Below are positions 1 through 7,018 of a stretch of 11,583 nt of DNA, one piece after another. The DNA lies in NCBI GenBank assembly GCA_963628435.1, contig CAVGEY010000026.1:1-11583 (forward strand), read 5' to 3'. Below the pieces are notes generated by a model, which saw nothing but the letters and a program-made list of their open reading frames with translations, was not told where the DNA came from and did not search any database. The translations under genes were made by a program, and so were the position numbers. This stretch comes from CAKSQF01 sp963628435. Lineage in GTDB: Bacteria > Bacillota > Clostridia > Oscillospirales > CAG-272. The number at the start of each line of letters is the position of its first letter. Within the stretch, counting starts at the first letter, position 1.

Positions 1-714
1 ATCTTAGGAGTTACGACGACTTCGGAGCTGAAGTACAACGGTAATCTCAGTGATGAGTCCGATATCGATTTGGACTACAACCCGAACACAATATCGGAAT
101 TTGCGGAGTATTGTCAAAAAAAATACGGTACTGTCGAAAAGCTGAACCGGACGTTAGGCACCGACTTTACCACATTTACTCTTCGGTCTACCGATTATGA
201 TCCGACTACAGTTGAAACGCCGGGCGGATTTGATGCCCCAAGACAAAGAAACAGTAATTCTGCGTTTTGGAAGGAATGGAAGGCATTTCGCACGACACAG
301 GTGACTGCTGCCGTAACACGACAGGTGAACATCATAGGAAAGCATCTGGACTCAAAATATATCTATACGCATCAGATTGCCATTGGCGATGATCCGTTTG
401 TATCGCCGGAGGAGTCCGGAGACGTCATAGGATCCAATGTCGGTATTGATATGTTTAATTCCGAAGTTAAACTGCGGATGATAAAGAAGATTGCTTCCTT
501 CGTGGCAGAAGATTATTCCAGAACCTGGGGAGTTCCCGAGTGGCTCGTGAAGTCTGCTACCGGTTATAAAGCCACTTATGCTTCTTTGAAACTCATGGAT
601 AAGTATGGCGTGAAATATTTATGCCCGTTTAATTGGGGAAGCAATGATATTTATGATCTGCGCGGTACCGAGGCGGAGAAAGCAATTGTTGAGTATTTGA
701 GAAGTATCGGATAA
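1..714 (+). CDS. Glycoside hydrolase, GH42-like TIM barrel (C-terminal part, 5' end outside window)
   Basis: The reading frame is open from base 1 and ends at TAA 712-714, giving about 237 residues of a larger protein. An internal TTG at 70 is not a credible start because coding continues upstream without a stop. The text FAEYCQKKYGTVEKLN followed by LGTDF resembles the 'YG-t-e-LN-a-wGt-F' stretch after the acid/base strand of GH42-type beta-galactosidases, and FWKEWKAFR matches the following conserved W-x-x-F region. The Glu in TSELKYNG (residue 9 of the fragment) and the Glu in GVPEWLV near the C-terminus are candidate acid/base and nucleophile; this is inference. The family assignment is approximate: another clan GH-A family is possible. 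The protein ends soon after the last barrel strand, so it appears to lack a long C-terminal accessory domain. A terminator follows directly, so it is the last gene of its transcript. Confidence 0.6.
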   Translation: MLGVTTTSELKYNGNLSDESDIDLDYNPNTISEFAEYCQKKYGTVEKLNRTLGTDFTTFTLRSTDYDPTTVETPGGFDAPRQRNSNSAFWKEWKAFRTTQVTAAVTRQVNIIGKHLDSKYIYTHQIAIGDDPFVSPEESGDVIGSNVGIDMFNSEVKLRMIKKIASFVAEDYSRTWGVPEWLVKSATGYKATYASLKLMDKYGVKYLCPFNWGSNDIYDLRGTEAEKAIVEYLRSIG

Positions 715-722
715 AGAATAAT

Positions 723-756
723 GAGCGTTCGGCTTTCAGTTGCCGGACGCTCTTTT
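723..756 (+). terminator. Intrinsic terminator after the glycoside hydrolase gene
   Basis: GAGCGTTCGGC (723-733) pairs with GCCGGACGCTC (742-752), 11 bp including one G-U pair. The loop is 8 nt and the stem is followed directly by TTTT (753-756). It lies 8 nt after the stop codon and is a textbook Rho-independent terminator. Confidence 0.88.
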
Positions 757-883
757 ATTGTCGGGTATTTAATATCCCTCGATGTTTTCATAAAGAAAGC
801 TGTCGGATTTTTCGGAATGAATATGTTCGCACGGCGAAATATTCCGGTAAGTTCAGAATATATGCGTTTGCGCACTTTTTGTG

Positions 884-912
884 TTGAGCTTTTTGTCAAA
901 TTATGCTATACT
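884..912 (+). promoter_or_regulatory. Sigma-A type promoter for the PPC-GDPD unit
   Basis: A -35 of TTGAGC (884-889) and a -10 of TATACT (907-912) are separated by 17 bp, with an extended -10 TG dinucleotide just upstream (TGC before TATACT). The rest of the 715-974 gap shows only a short TGCG/CGCA mini-hairpin near 863-875 and no other element. Confidence 0.7.
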
Positions 913-974
913 GATTAAATAAAGATACGGCAGATGTCAAAAGGAAAAGACCGATCGATTTTTTGGGGGAAAAT

Positions 975-1397
975 ATGGAATACGGAAAATTCGGAAATAC
1001 TGTTGTGGCGCGTATAGACAGGGGCGAAGAAATTCTCGAAAGCATAAAAAGAATTGCTTTGGCTGAAAACATAAAACTTGCGTCGGTCAGTGCTCTGGGC
1101 GCTGTCGATGATTTTACGGTTGGCGTATACAATGTTGAAGAGAAAAAGTATTATTCAAATAATTTTACCGGAAGTTTTGAAATCGTGTCGCTTACGGGAA
1201 CGATAAATACGATGAATGACGAACTCTATGTTCACTTGCACATGAGCGCCGGAAACGTCAGGGGCGAGGTGTTCGGCGGCCATCTCAATAAAGCCACGGT
1301 CAGCGCAACCTGTGAAATGGTGATAACCTTAATAAACGGCAGAGTTGACAGAGAATACGATGAAATAACGGGACTTAATCTTTTTAAGTTCCGCTAA
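975..1397 (+). CDS. PPC/DUF296 domain protein
   Basis: This is a 140-residue protein made almost entirely of one PPC (plants and prokaryotes conserved, DUF296) domain. The diagnostic motif is HLHMSAG...GEVFGGHL: H87, H89 and H103 fit the three-His metal site of bacterial PPC proteins. Central text such as SVSALGAVDDFTVGVY is also typical. Bacterial members form trimers; their biochemical role is mostly unknown, and the AT-hook that gives plant relatives DNA binding is absent here. I chose the ATG at 975 because GGGGGA (965-970) sits at the right distance; an in-frame TTG at 963 has no such site. It is followed 14 nt later by the GDPD-like gene and is very likely co-transcribed with it from the promoter at 884-912. 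Confidence 0.85.
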   Translation: MEYGKFGNTVVARIDRGEEILESIKRIALAENIKLASVSALGAVDDFTVGVYNVEEKKYYSNNFTGSFEIVSLTGTINTMNDELYVHLHMSAGNVRGEVFGGHLNKATVSATCEMVITLINGRVDREYDEITGLNLFKFR

Positions 1398-1411
1398 AAG
1401 GAGAAACTGCA

Positions 1412-2164
1412 ATGAATACTTTTTTCAGGCGCAGAAAAACATGGATTACATCGGCACATCAGGGATATGCAGAGGGCAAAATGCATTCGAATACCCTTGC
1501 GGCGTATGCTTTGGCGGCGCAAAAAGGCGCGGATATGATTGAAACCGACGCGCGAATGACTGCGGACGGCGTGATTATAGTAAATCACGACCCGATTGTA
1601 CGCGGCTTTGACGAAAACGGCGAAATAAAGGAATATATAATTTCCGAAACCGATTACGGCAGGATAGCAAAACTGTATTTGGTAAAAAACGGCACCGAAA
1701 AAGATAAAGTTCCCACACTCGAACAGACGCTTGATTTTACTTATAAAAGCGGAATGTGCGTGAATATCGACCTTAAAGAGGGAATAAAAAACGCTGCGGA
1801 CATCGCGAGGCTTGTTATAAGTTCGGGAATGCGGGGAAGAGCGGTGTATGCCACAAACGGGTCCGGAACGGATGCCGTAAACCTTATTCTGTCAATCGAT
1901 CCCGAAGCGCGGTTTATTGATACACCTCTTAATTTCACACGGGAAAAACTTCAGTCGGTTCGGGATTATCAGTCAAAATGCTACGCCTATACAGGCGATT
2001 TTTCCGAGGAAAATATTTCAAAAATCCGTGCAAGCGGCTGTATGCTGGCGACAATATCGCTGAACGAATCAAACGCCGAAGCGGCGTTTGCCTTTCATCC
2101 CGATATGGCCGAATATCCGCATACAAGCGATTTCGAGAAAATTGAAAAAATACTTGATTTATAA
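1412..2164 (+). CDS. Glycerophosphodiester phosphodiesterase family protein with altered active-site motifs
   Basis: This 250-residue protein has the usual length of bacterial GDPDs, which hydrolyse glycerophosphodiesters to glycerol 3-phosphate and an alcohol. Family features in order are AHQG (H16), TLAAYALAAQKGADMIETD (E44, D46), DGVIIVNHDP (H59), PTLEQTL (101-107) and NIDLKEG (D120, K122). There is no signal peptide, so it is cytoplasmic. The metal-binding ETD and both catalytic His positions are present. Three positions differ from the family norm: the HRG Arg is Gln17, the PENT motif reads HSNT (25-28), and the third metal-ligand Glu of the usual E-L-K motif is Asp120. The changes may alter the substrate or lower activity, which is inference. 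The start ATG follows AAAGGAG with good spacing, just after the PPC stop codon. Confidence 0.82.
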   Translation: MNTFFRRRKTWITSAHQGYAEGKMHSNTLAAYALAAQKGADMIETDARMTADGVIIVNHDPIVRGFDENGEIKEYIISETDYGRIAKLYLVKNGTEKDKVPTLEQTLDFTYKSGMCVNIDLKEGIKNAADIARLVISSGMRGRAVYATNGSGTDAVNLILSIDPEARFIDTPLNFTREKLQSVRDYQSKCYAYTGDFSEENISKIRASGCMLATISLNESNAEAAFAFHPDMAEYPHTSDFEKIEKILDL

Positions 2165-2219
2165 AATAAATGCGCCGAACGATGATTTGAAGTCTGAATG
2201 TCAAAGCATTTCGGTAAGT

Positions 2220-3446
2220 TCATTTCGGAATGACGATTTTCATTTCTTCACGACGGTATTGCTGCGGCTTTTTCCCGGTGATTTGCCAAAATATATCCGA
2301 AAAATGACTGCCCGAACTGAAATGGAGGTCTAACGCGATTTTCGCGATCGAATCCTCTGTGGAGGATAGCAGGAATTTGGCACGCTCAACCCGGGCGTAC
2401 TGAATATAGTTCGTGACCGATACACCTATTTCCTGCTTGAATTTTCGGGATAAATGTGACTGGGAATAGCCCATCTGCTTTGCCAGAATGCTGAGCGAAA
2501 GGGGCCGGTCGGTGTGAGACTCGATATAATCACGGCAGTTTTGAATCAGCGTTGATACCTCGGGGTTGGTGCGGTGCTTGTGTACCCGCATGATGAAATC
2601 TTCATACATGGCGTGATTGGTGGATTGCAGTTCGGTAATGGTTTTGCATTGAACCATACTTTGAATATAGCTGTCGCCCACACTGTAGGCCGTATCCGGG
2701 GAAATTCCGGCCTGTATTGCCTCTCTGACACACAGGGAGGTAAAACTTGTGCAGCTGACGATTGCCTGGAGAATCGGATCCTTGCTCCCCGCCCGGACAC
2801 CGCTGGACATCAGATTTGCTTTGGCGACGGCAGCCTGATAGTTCAGGTCTCCCTCCCGTACCATGTTCAGCAGGGCCCGTTCCGCAAGCCAGACACGCAT
2901 TCGGTCATGATCGGGCTCGGGATGTTCCCGGTCGTATTTGGGATTTTCTTTCTGAAAATGCAGATCGCTGCGGCTCAGTTTTTCTCCCGTGACACAGTAG
3001 TGTACCATCAGGGCGTACTGGAAAAACAGCACGGATGAAACCACCGGCAGCCCTTGCATAAGGTCCATATATCCCTGCCGCCAGCCCCGGTCAATGTCGA
3101 AATCCATAATACTCTGCTCCAGTTTTCTCGCGGAGATTTCGGAGTTGAATACGGGTCCGAGGACATAGATTGCCTGGGGCTGTTCCTCCTTCCTTTCAAA
3201 GACGGCACACCACATAAGCCCCAGCTGTCCTCCGAGAATCAGGGGTGCGGTATACTTGCCGCAATGCTCCACCATATAGGCTTTATTTCCGGAATTTTCA
3301 AAAACCTTGTCCAAAACCAGATGGCTGCTGTTCGTACCCGATAAGTGACCGTCGGTGCCGTATTTCCAAATGCTGATATTTGTTCCGCAGCCCAGCAGCT
3401 GTTCCATCAAAACAAGATTGCCCTCTAATTGCAATGTACCTGCCAT
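2220..3446 (-). CDS. AraC-family transcriptional regulator of the sugar locus
   Basis: This 408-residue regulator has a C-terminal AraC double helix-turn-helix over roughly residues 300-400: LSILAKQMGYSQSHLSRKFK for the first helix pair, then IAKIALDLHFSSGSHFSDIF and the end motif TGKKPQQYR. The N-terminal ~290 residues are a sensor region without membrane segments; it contains VLGPVF, resembling regulators found beside GPH transporters in gut Clostridia, but I cannot name its ligand. I chose ATG 3446 because GGAAGGA lies about 10 nt upstream and a consensus promoter lies just beyond. The frame stays open a further 89 codons upstream, but that stretch runs through the promoter region and is not credible. 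It is divergent from the GPH transporter and most likely controls it together with the two glycosidases. It converges with the GDPD gene with a 55-nt gap lacking an evident terminator. Confidence 0.9.
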   Translation of the reverse strand: MAGTLQLEGNLVLMEQLLGCGTNISIWKYGTDGHLSGTNSSHLVLDKVFENSGNKAYMVEHCGKYTAPLILGGQLGLMWCAVFERKEEQPQAIYVLGPVFNSEISARKLEQSIMDFDIDRGWRQGYMDLMQGLPVVSSVLFFQYALMVHYCVTGEKLSRSDLHFQKENPKYDREHPEPDHDRMRVWLAERALLNMVREGDLNYQAAVAKANLMSSGVRAGSKDPILQAIVSCTSFTSLCVREAIQAGISPDTAYSVGDSYIQSMVQCKTITELQSTNHAMYEDFIMRVHKHRTNPEVSTLIQNCRDYIESHTDRPLSLSILAKQMGYSQSHLSRKFKQEIGVSVTNYIQYARVERAKFLLSSTEDSIAKIALDLHFSSGSHFSDIFWQITGKKPQQYRREEMKIVIPK

Positions 3447-3477
3447 ATTGAACGCATCCTTCCGACATTTTTTCTTT

Positions 3478-3506
3478 ATTATATCATATTTATGCTTTAT
3501 ATGCAA
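3478..3506 (-). promoter_or_regulatory. Promoter of the AraC-family regulator
   Basis: Read on the minus strand, the -35 is TTGCAT (3506-3501) and the -10 is a perfect TATAAT (3483-3478), 17 bp apart, about 30 nt upstream of the regulator's start codon. Confidence 0.75.
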
Positions 3507-3507
3507 G

Positions 3508-3539
3508 ATATTTGCTGTATTTTTGAACAGAGCAAATAT
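3508..3539. promoter_or_regulatory. Candidate operator: 9-bp inverted repeat in the divergent regulator/transporter gap
   Basis: ATATTTGCT (3508-3516) and AGCAAATAT (3531-3539) are exact inverted copies with a 14-bp spacer, about 23 bp centre to centre (two helical turns). The left arm abuts the regulator's -35, and the right arm ends 24 bp before the transporter's -35. A second pattern overlaps it: GTATTTTTGAACAGA (3517-3531) is nearly repeated as GTATTTTGAGCATAGA (3543-3558). Either could be the AraC-type binding site. The region is AT-rich, so chance similarity is possible. Confidence 0.5.
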
Positions 3540-3563
3540 TTTGTATTTTGAGCATAGATTTTG

Positions 3564-3592
3564 TTTACATTTTGTTACTTTTTTTTTACAAT
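3564..3592 (+). promoter_or_regulatory. Promoter of the GPH transporter and glycosidase genes
   Basis: A -35 of TTTACA (3564-3569) and a -10 of TACAAT (3587-3592) are separated by 17 bp. The expected start of transcription is near 3599, about 44 nt before the transporter ATG. Confidence 0.65.
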
Positions 3593-3642
3593 AGAATTGT
3601 GAAAAGGGCCTATGCCCAAATAAAGATTCCGGAGGAAACGAA

Positions 3643-5418
3643 ATGAGTTCTGGTACCAAAACCAAAACGGGCTGGCTGAGTAACGCCTTTGCCGGCTCAA
3701 AGTGGGACTCCAAGATTAAGTCCGCAAATACGACAAAGAAAGAAATGTGGTTGGGCTATGTGCTGGGTGTCTGGGGCATGATGATGACCAGCTCGATTGT
3801 CAACAGCTATTTCAACCAATACCTCACCGATGTTATCGGCTTTGACTCTACTAAGGGTGCATGGATTGCCTCATTCATGGTGCTTTTCCCCGTAGTGTCT
3901 AAACTGATCGATGCCATTACCAACCTGATCATGGCCAAAATTATCGATTCTACCACCTGTAAGCAGGGCAAGGCGCGCCCCTGGCTGCTGCTGTCTGCAC
4001 CTTTGGTGCTGATAAGCGTCATCCTGCTGTTCTGGATGCCCTTTACCAATCCCACCATTCAGGCGATTTGGATTGTCGTTGCGTTCAATCTGTATTACAG
4101 CGTTGCCTATACCATGTGGAATATGTCCAAGGAGCTGATGCCCGCTATTTCCACCCGTAATGTGAACCAGCGGAAAAACCTCAGCATGGCAGCACAGATT
4201 GTGGGAAATGTGGGTACCGGAATCGTTTCCATTCTGTTCCCCACCATCCTTGCCGCTGTCTGCGGAGCAGTTCACGGTGACAATGCCGAAGGATACCTCA
4301 TCAGTATGTCGGTCATCGCGGTGCTGGCAGTCTGCACAACTTTCGTACAGTATTTTTATACCCGTGAACGTGTTACCGAAGAGCGTCGTAACCGGAGCGG
4401 TATTCAGGAAAAGGATGCGGCACGGCTGGAAGTGCACCGTGAGGAAAACATGTGGACACAGTTTAAGGCCTGCCTTAAGAGCAAGTACTGGATTTTGTTC
4501 ATTCTGATCGTACTTATTTTCAACATCTGCGGTAACCTGAGAAATATTTCTCTTATCTACTATTCCGGCTGGGTGGTTAACGGTAACGCTTACGGACGCA
4601 TGGCTGCCATTCAGGCCAAATTCCAGATGATCGCCCTGTCTCCCATGGGCCCCGGCATTCTTCTTATGCTGCCGCTGACCAAGAAGTTCGGACGCACCAA
4701 GACCATTTGGACCACGGCGATTTTGACCGTTGTCGGCTCTGTTCTGGCTTTTCTGAGCATCGGTAAGGGTACGATGATTTATGCCGGCACCGCTCTGGCA
4801 GCCATCGGTAATATTTCTTTCAGTTATATGATAATGACCTACATGGGCGACATAATCGACCAGGTGGAATGGAAAACAGGTGTACGCAGCGATGGTCTGA
4901 CCAGCGGATTTGTCAGTGCCATGATGATGCTTGCCGTCGGTATTGCTCAGGGCCTGTTCAATCTGGGCCTGATGATCACCGGTTATGCCAAGCCCGAGAT
5001 GATCGGTACCGGCGCGGACGGAGTCGCCCTCTATGCCGACCAAACTTCTGCCGCAGTAAACTGGATAAACTTCGCCTACCAGGGAAGCTACATTATTATC
5101 GGTGCCGTGGTATTCTTCTTGTTCTGCTTCGTATTCAAAATCGAGGACGAGATGCCGAAAATCTCCCGCGAATTGCAGGAACGCAAGGTGGCCGAATGTG
5201 CCAAACTGGGTATAGAGTACATTCCCGCCGATGAGCTGGAACGCCGTGAACGCGAGGAAGCGGATCGTGAGACCGAAGAAAATCGAATTTCCGAGCTGAA
5301 AGCCTACTGTGCTAAGAAGGGGCTTGACTTTGAGACCGAGAATCGAAAGGTTCTGGACAAGCGGGCCGCCAAGCAGGCGAAAGCCGCTGCCAAAGCCGCG
5401 AAAAAGGTAAAGAAGTAA
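3643..5418 (+). CDS. GPH-family (glycoside-pentoside-hexuronide) sugar transporter, MFS-type, with long charged C-terminal tail
   Basis: This 591-residue integral membrane protein has about 12 hydrophobic segments between residues ~35 and ~500. Family signs are YLTDVIGF (60-67), KLIDAITNLIM (87-97) and GKARPWLLLSAP (109-120). It should import oligosaccharides for the GH1 and GH43 enzymes encoded downstream. Compared with MelB, the cation-site motif D-A-I-N-D-P-I-M-G reads D90-A-I-T-N-L-I-M-A98: the first Asp is kept, but the position of MelB Asp59 is Asn94. The position of MelB Asp19 falls near Met47. The MelB alignment was made by eye. The tail from about residue 499 is ~93 residues of charged, predicted helical sequence ending in a Lys/Ala-rich stretch, unlike the ~450-500 residues usual for the family. 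The start is fixed by GGAGG a few bases upstream of ATG 3643. Promoter 3564-3592 drives it. Confidence 0.88.
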   Translation: MSSGTKTKTGWLSNAFAGSKWDSKIKSANTTKKEMWLGYVLGVWGMMMTSSIVNSYFNQYLTDVIGFDSTKGAWIASFMVLFPVVSKLIDAITNLIMAKIIDSTTCKQGKARPWLLLSAPLVLISVILLFWMPFTNPTIQAIWIVVAFNLYYSVAYTMWNMSKELMPAISTRNVNQRKNLSMAAQIVGNVGTGIVSILFPTILAAVCGAVHGDNAEGYLISMSVIAVLAVCTTFVQYFYTRERVTEERRNRSGIQEKDAARLEVHREENMWTQFKACLKSKYWILFILIVLIFNICGNLRNISLIYYSGWVVNGNAYGRMAAIQAKFQMIALSPMGPGILLMLPLTKKFGRTKTIWTTAILTVVGSVLAFLSIGKGTMIYAGTALAAIGNISFSYMIMTYMGDIIDQVEWKTGVRSDGLTSGFVSAMMMLAVGIAQGLFNLGLMITGYAKPEMIGTGADGVALYADQTSAAVNWINFAYQGSYIIIGAVVFFLFCFVFKIEDEMPKISRELQERKVAECAKLGIEYIPADELERREREEADRETEENRISELKAYCAKKGLDFETENRKVLDKRAAKQAKAAAKAAKKVKK

Positions 5419-5433
5419 GCACATTGTAACCGA

Positions 5434-5478
5434 AATCCCGCGATGCTTCGGCATCGTGGGATTCTGTGTATGCACACA
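5434..5478 (+). other. Two consecutive stem-loops between transporter and GH1 genes
   Basis: The first stem pairs AATCCCGCGATGC (5434-5446) with GCATCGTGGGATT (5451-5463), 13 bp with one G-U pair and a stable TTCG tetraloop. One base later TGTGT (5465-5469) pairs with ACACA (5474-5478). No T-run follows the first stem, so it is not a classic terminator; AT-rich sequence follows the second. A role in mRNA stability or in uneven expression of transporter and hydrolase is likely but inferred. A partial terminator is the alternative. Confidence 0.7.
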
Positions 5479-5511
5479 TAATATTTCGATTTTATTAAAG
5501 GAGTAAATAAG

Positions 5512-6810
5512 ATGGCTTTTCCGAAAGATTTTTTATGGGGCGCCGCAAGCGCAGCCGCTCAGATAGAGGGAGGTTGGGACGAAGACGGGCGTACTCCCTC
5601 TGTCTGGGACTTGATGCCGGAGGGAAAAATCAGCAAGAACGAAACCTGTCATGTCGCCTGCGACCACTATCACCATTGGCGTGAGGATGTGGCGATTATG
5701 AAACAGCTGGGCTTGAAGGCTTACCGCTTTTCGGTAAGCTGGAGCCGTGTTATCCCCGGCCCGGGACAGCGTAACGAAAAGGGACTCGAATTCTATCGTA
5801 ATCTTGTGGATGCGCTGTCGGATGCCGGCATCGAACCGATGATTACACTCTTTCACAGCGATCTGCCCCAATGGTCTTTTGAAAAGGGCGGATGGCTCAG
5901 CGACGAGACACCGGACGACTTTGCATTCTTTGCCCGCACCGTGGCCGAAGCTCTTTCCGACAAGGTACGATATTGGTTTACCATGAATGAGCCGCAGTGC
6001 TTCCACAGTGATTTTCTGGACTTGGCAGGGAAAAAAGGCGATGAAGCGGCAGCGCAGGCCGCCTACCGAAATATTCTGCTCTGTCACGGACGTGCGGTGC
6101 GGGAACTGCGTGCTGCCGCAAAGCAGCCCTTGAAAATCGGCATGGTCATTATGGGACTGCCTATCGAAGCGGTACCCGGGGTGTTGAGCGAGGAACAGGC
6201 CTTCGGACTTATGGCTTCCGACGCAGGCGGCTACATGGGTATGACGCGCTGGCTTGATCCGCTTCTTTTGGGCAGTGTTCCGGATAGCATGGCAAATGTA
6301 CTTTCAGAAGATGATATGCAAATTATCCATCGGCCGCTGGATCTGTTTACAGTAAATGCCTACGGCTCGGTGAACTTTTATTCCAATCCGGGACGGCCGA
6401 ATCGGTTGGTTTATCCCGGACTTCCCAAGTCACATATCGGTATGCCGATTCGTCCGGAATGTTTGTACTATATGGCAAAATTCGCATGGAAGCACTATCA
6501 TTTGCCGATCCTCTTCACCGAAAACGGCTTCTCCAACATTGACTTCGTGATGCGGGACGGTAAAGTTCACGATCCCCAGCGTATTGACTATATTCATACA
6601 TATCTTACCTCTTTGCGCAGAGCGATTGATGAAGGGATACCCGTGGAAGGATATCTTTATTGGTCGATTCTGGATAATTTTGAGTGGTTTAAGGGTTACG
6701 ATCTTCGATTCGGTCTTGTCTATGTGGATTACCGAACCGAAAAACGAACGCTCAAGGACTCCGCTTACGATTATGCGGAAATAATCCGCACCAACGGTGA
6801 AAGCCTGTAA
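5512..6810 (+). CDS. Glycoside hydrolase family 1 beta-glycosidase
   Basis: This 432-residue protein is close to the ~440-450 usual for GH1 and covers the complete (beta/alpha)8 barrel. The N-terminal signature FPKDFLWGAASAAAQIEGG (3-21, with Q18) is present. The acid/base is E160 in TMNEP and the nucleophile is E337 in FTENG. The aglycone-side motif DNFEWFKGY (E391, W392) followed by RFGLVYVDY points to a non-phosphorylated substrate; 6-phospho-beta-glycosidases have a Ser-x-Lys-type loop there. With no signal peptide it acts in the cytoplasm, hydrolysing imported beta-glucosides or beta-galactosides. The usual H-W-D-L-P motif reads HSDLP (115-119), so the conserved Trp beside the sugar-binding His is Ser116. 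Start ATG 5512 follows AAAGGAG. It lies 93 nt after the transporter and is probably in the same transcript. Confidence 0.93.
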   Translation: MAFPKDFLWGAASAAAQIEGGWDEDGRTPSVWDLMPEGKISKNETCHVACDHYHHWREDVAIMKQLGLKAYRFSVSWSRVIPGPGQRNEKGLEFYRNLVDALSDAGIEPMITLFHSDLPQWSFEKGGWLSDETPDDFAFFARTVAEALSDKVRYWFTMNEPQCFHSDFLDLAGKKGDEAAAQAAYRNILLCHGRAVRELRAAAKQPLKIGMVIMGLPIEAVPGVLSEEQAFGLMASDAGGYMGMTRWLDPLLLGSVPDSMANVLSEDDMQIIHRPLDLFTVNAYGSVNFYSNPGRPNRLVYPGLPKSHIGMPIRPECLYYMAKFAWKHYHLPILFTENGFSNIDFVMRDGKVHDPQRIDYIHTYLTSLRRAIDEGIPVEGYLYWSILDNFEWFKGYDLRFGLVYVDYRTEKRTLKDSAYDYAEIIRTNGESL

Positions 6811-7018
6811 GGGGCAATTACCGTAGAATTACGGGATGCAAGGTCAATCCCTGCGCGATAATTTGGTTTTTTCTACGGATAATTCACCCCGCAAACGGGC
6901 TGATTTGAAAAAGTTCAGACCGAGCTGTCCAAACGAGACCCGGAGCGAAAACGGTGCTTTCGGGCCGGCGCGGGACATGGTGAACACCAAATCGATAAAT
7001 ATTCAGGAGGAAACAAAT

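Noticed and set aside
3447..3713. An 89-codon upstream extension of the AraC regulator.
   Set aside because: It would cover the transporter's start and both promoters; the extension is Lys-rich non-domain sequence and a good start exists at 3446.
3871..5475. A 534-codon open frame on the minus strand, opposite the GPH transporter.
   Set aside because: It starts at a GTG without a ribosome binding site, has a His/Gly/Gln-rich composition with no domain, and is the mirror of a well-supported membrane protein gene.
6821..6834. A small CCGTA/TACGG hairpin after the GH1 gene as a terminator.
   Set aside because: It has only 5 bp and no T-run, too weak to call.
6836..7018. A 61-codon upstream extension of the GH43 frame.
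   Set aside because: The ATG at 6836 has no ribosome binding site, the residues show no signal peptide or family similarity, and AGGAGG sits correctly before ATG 7019.
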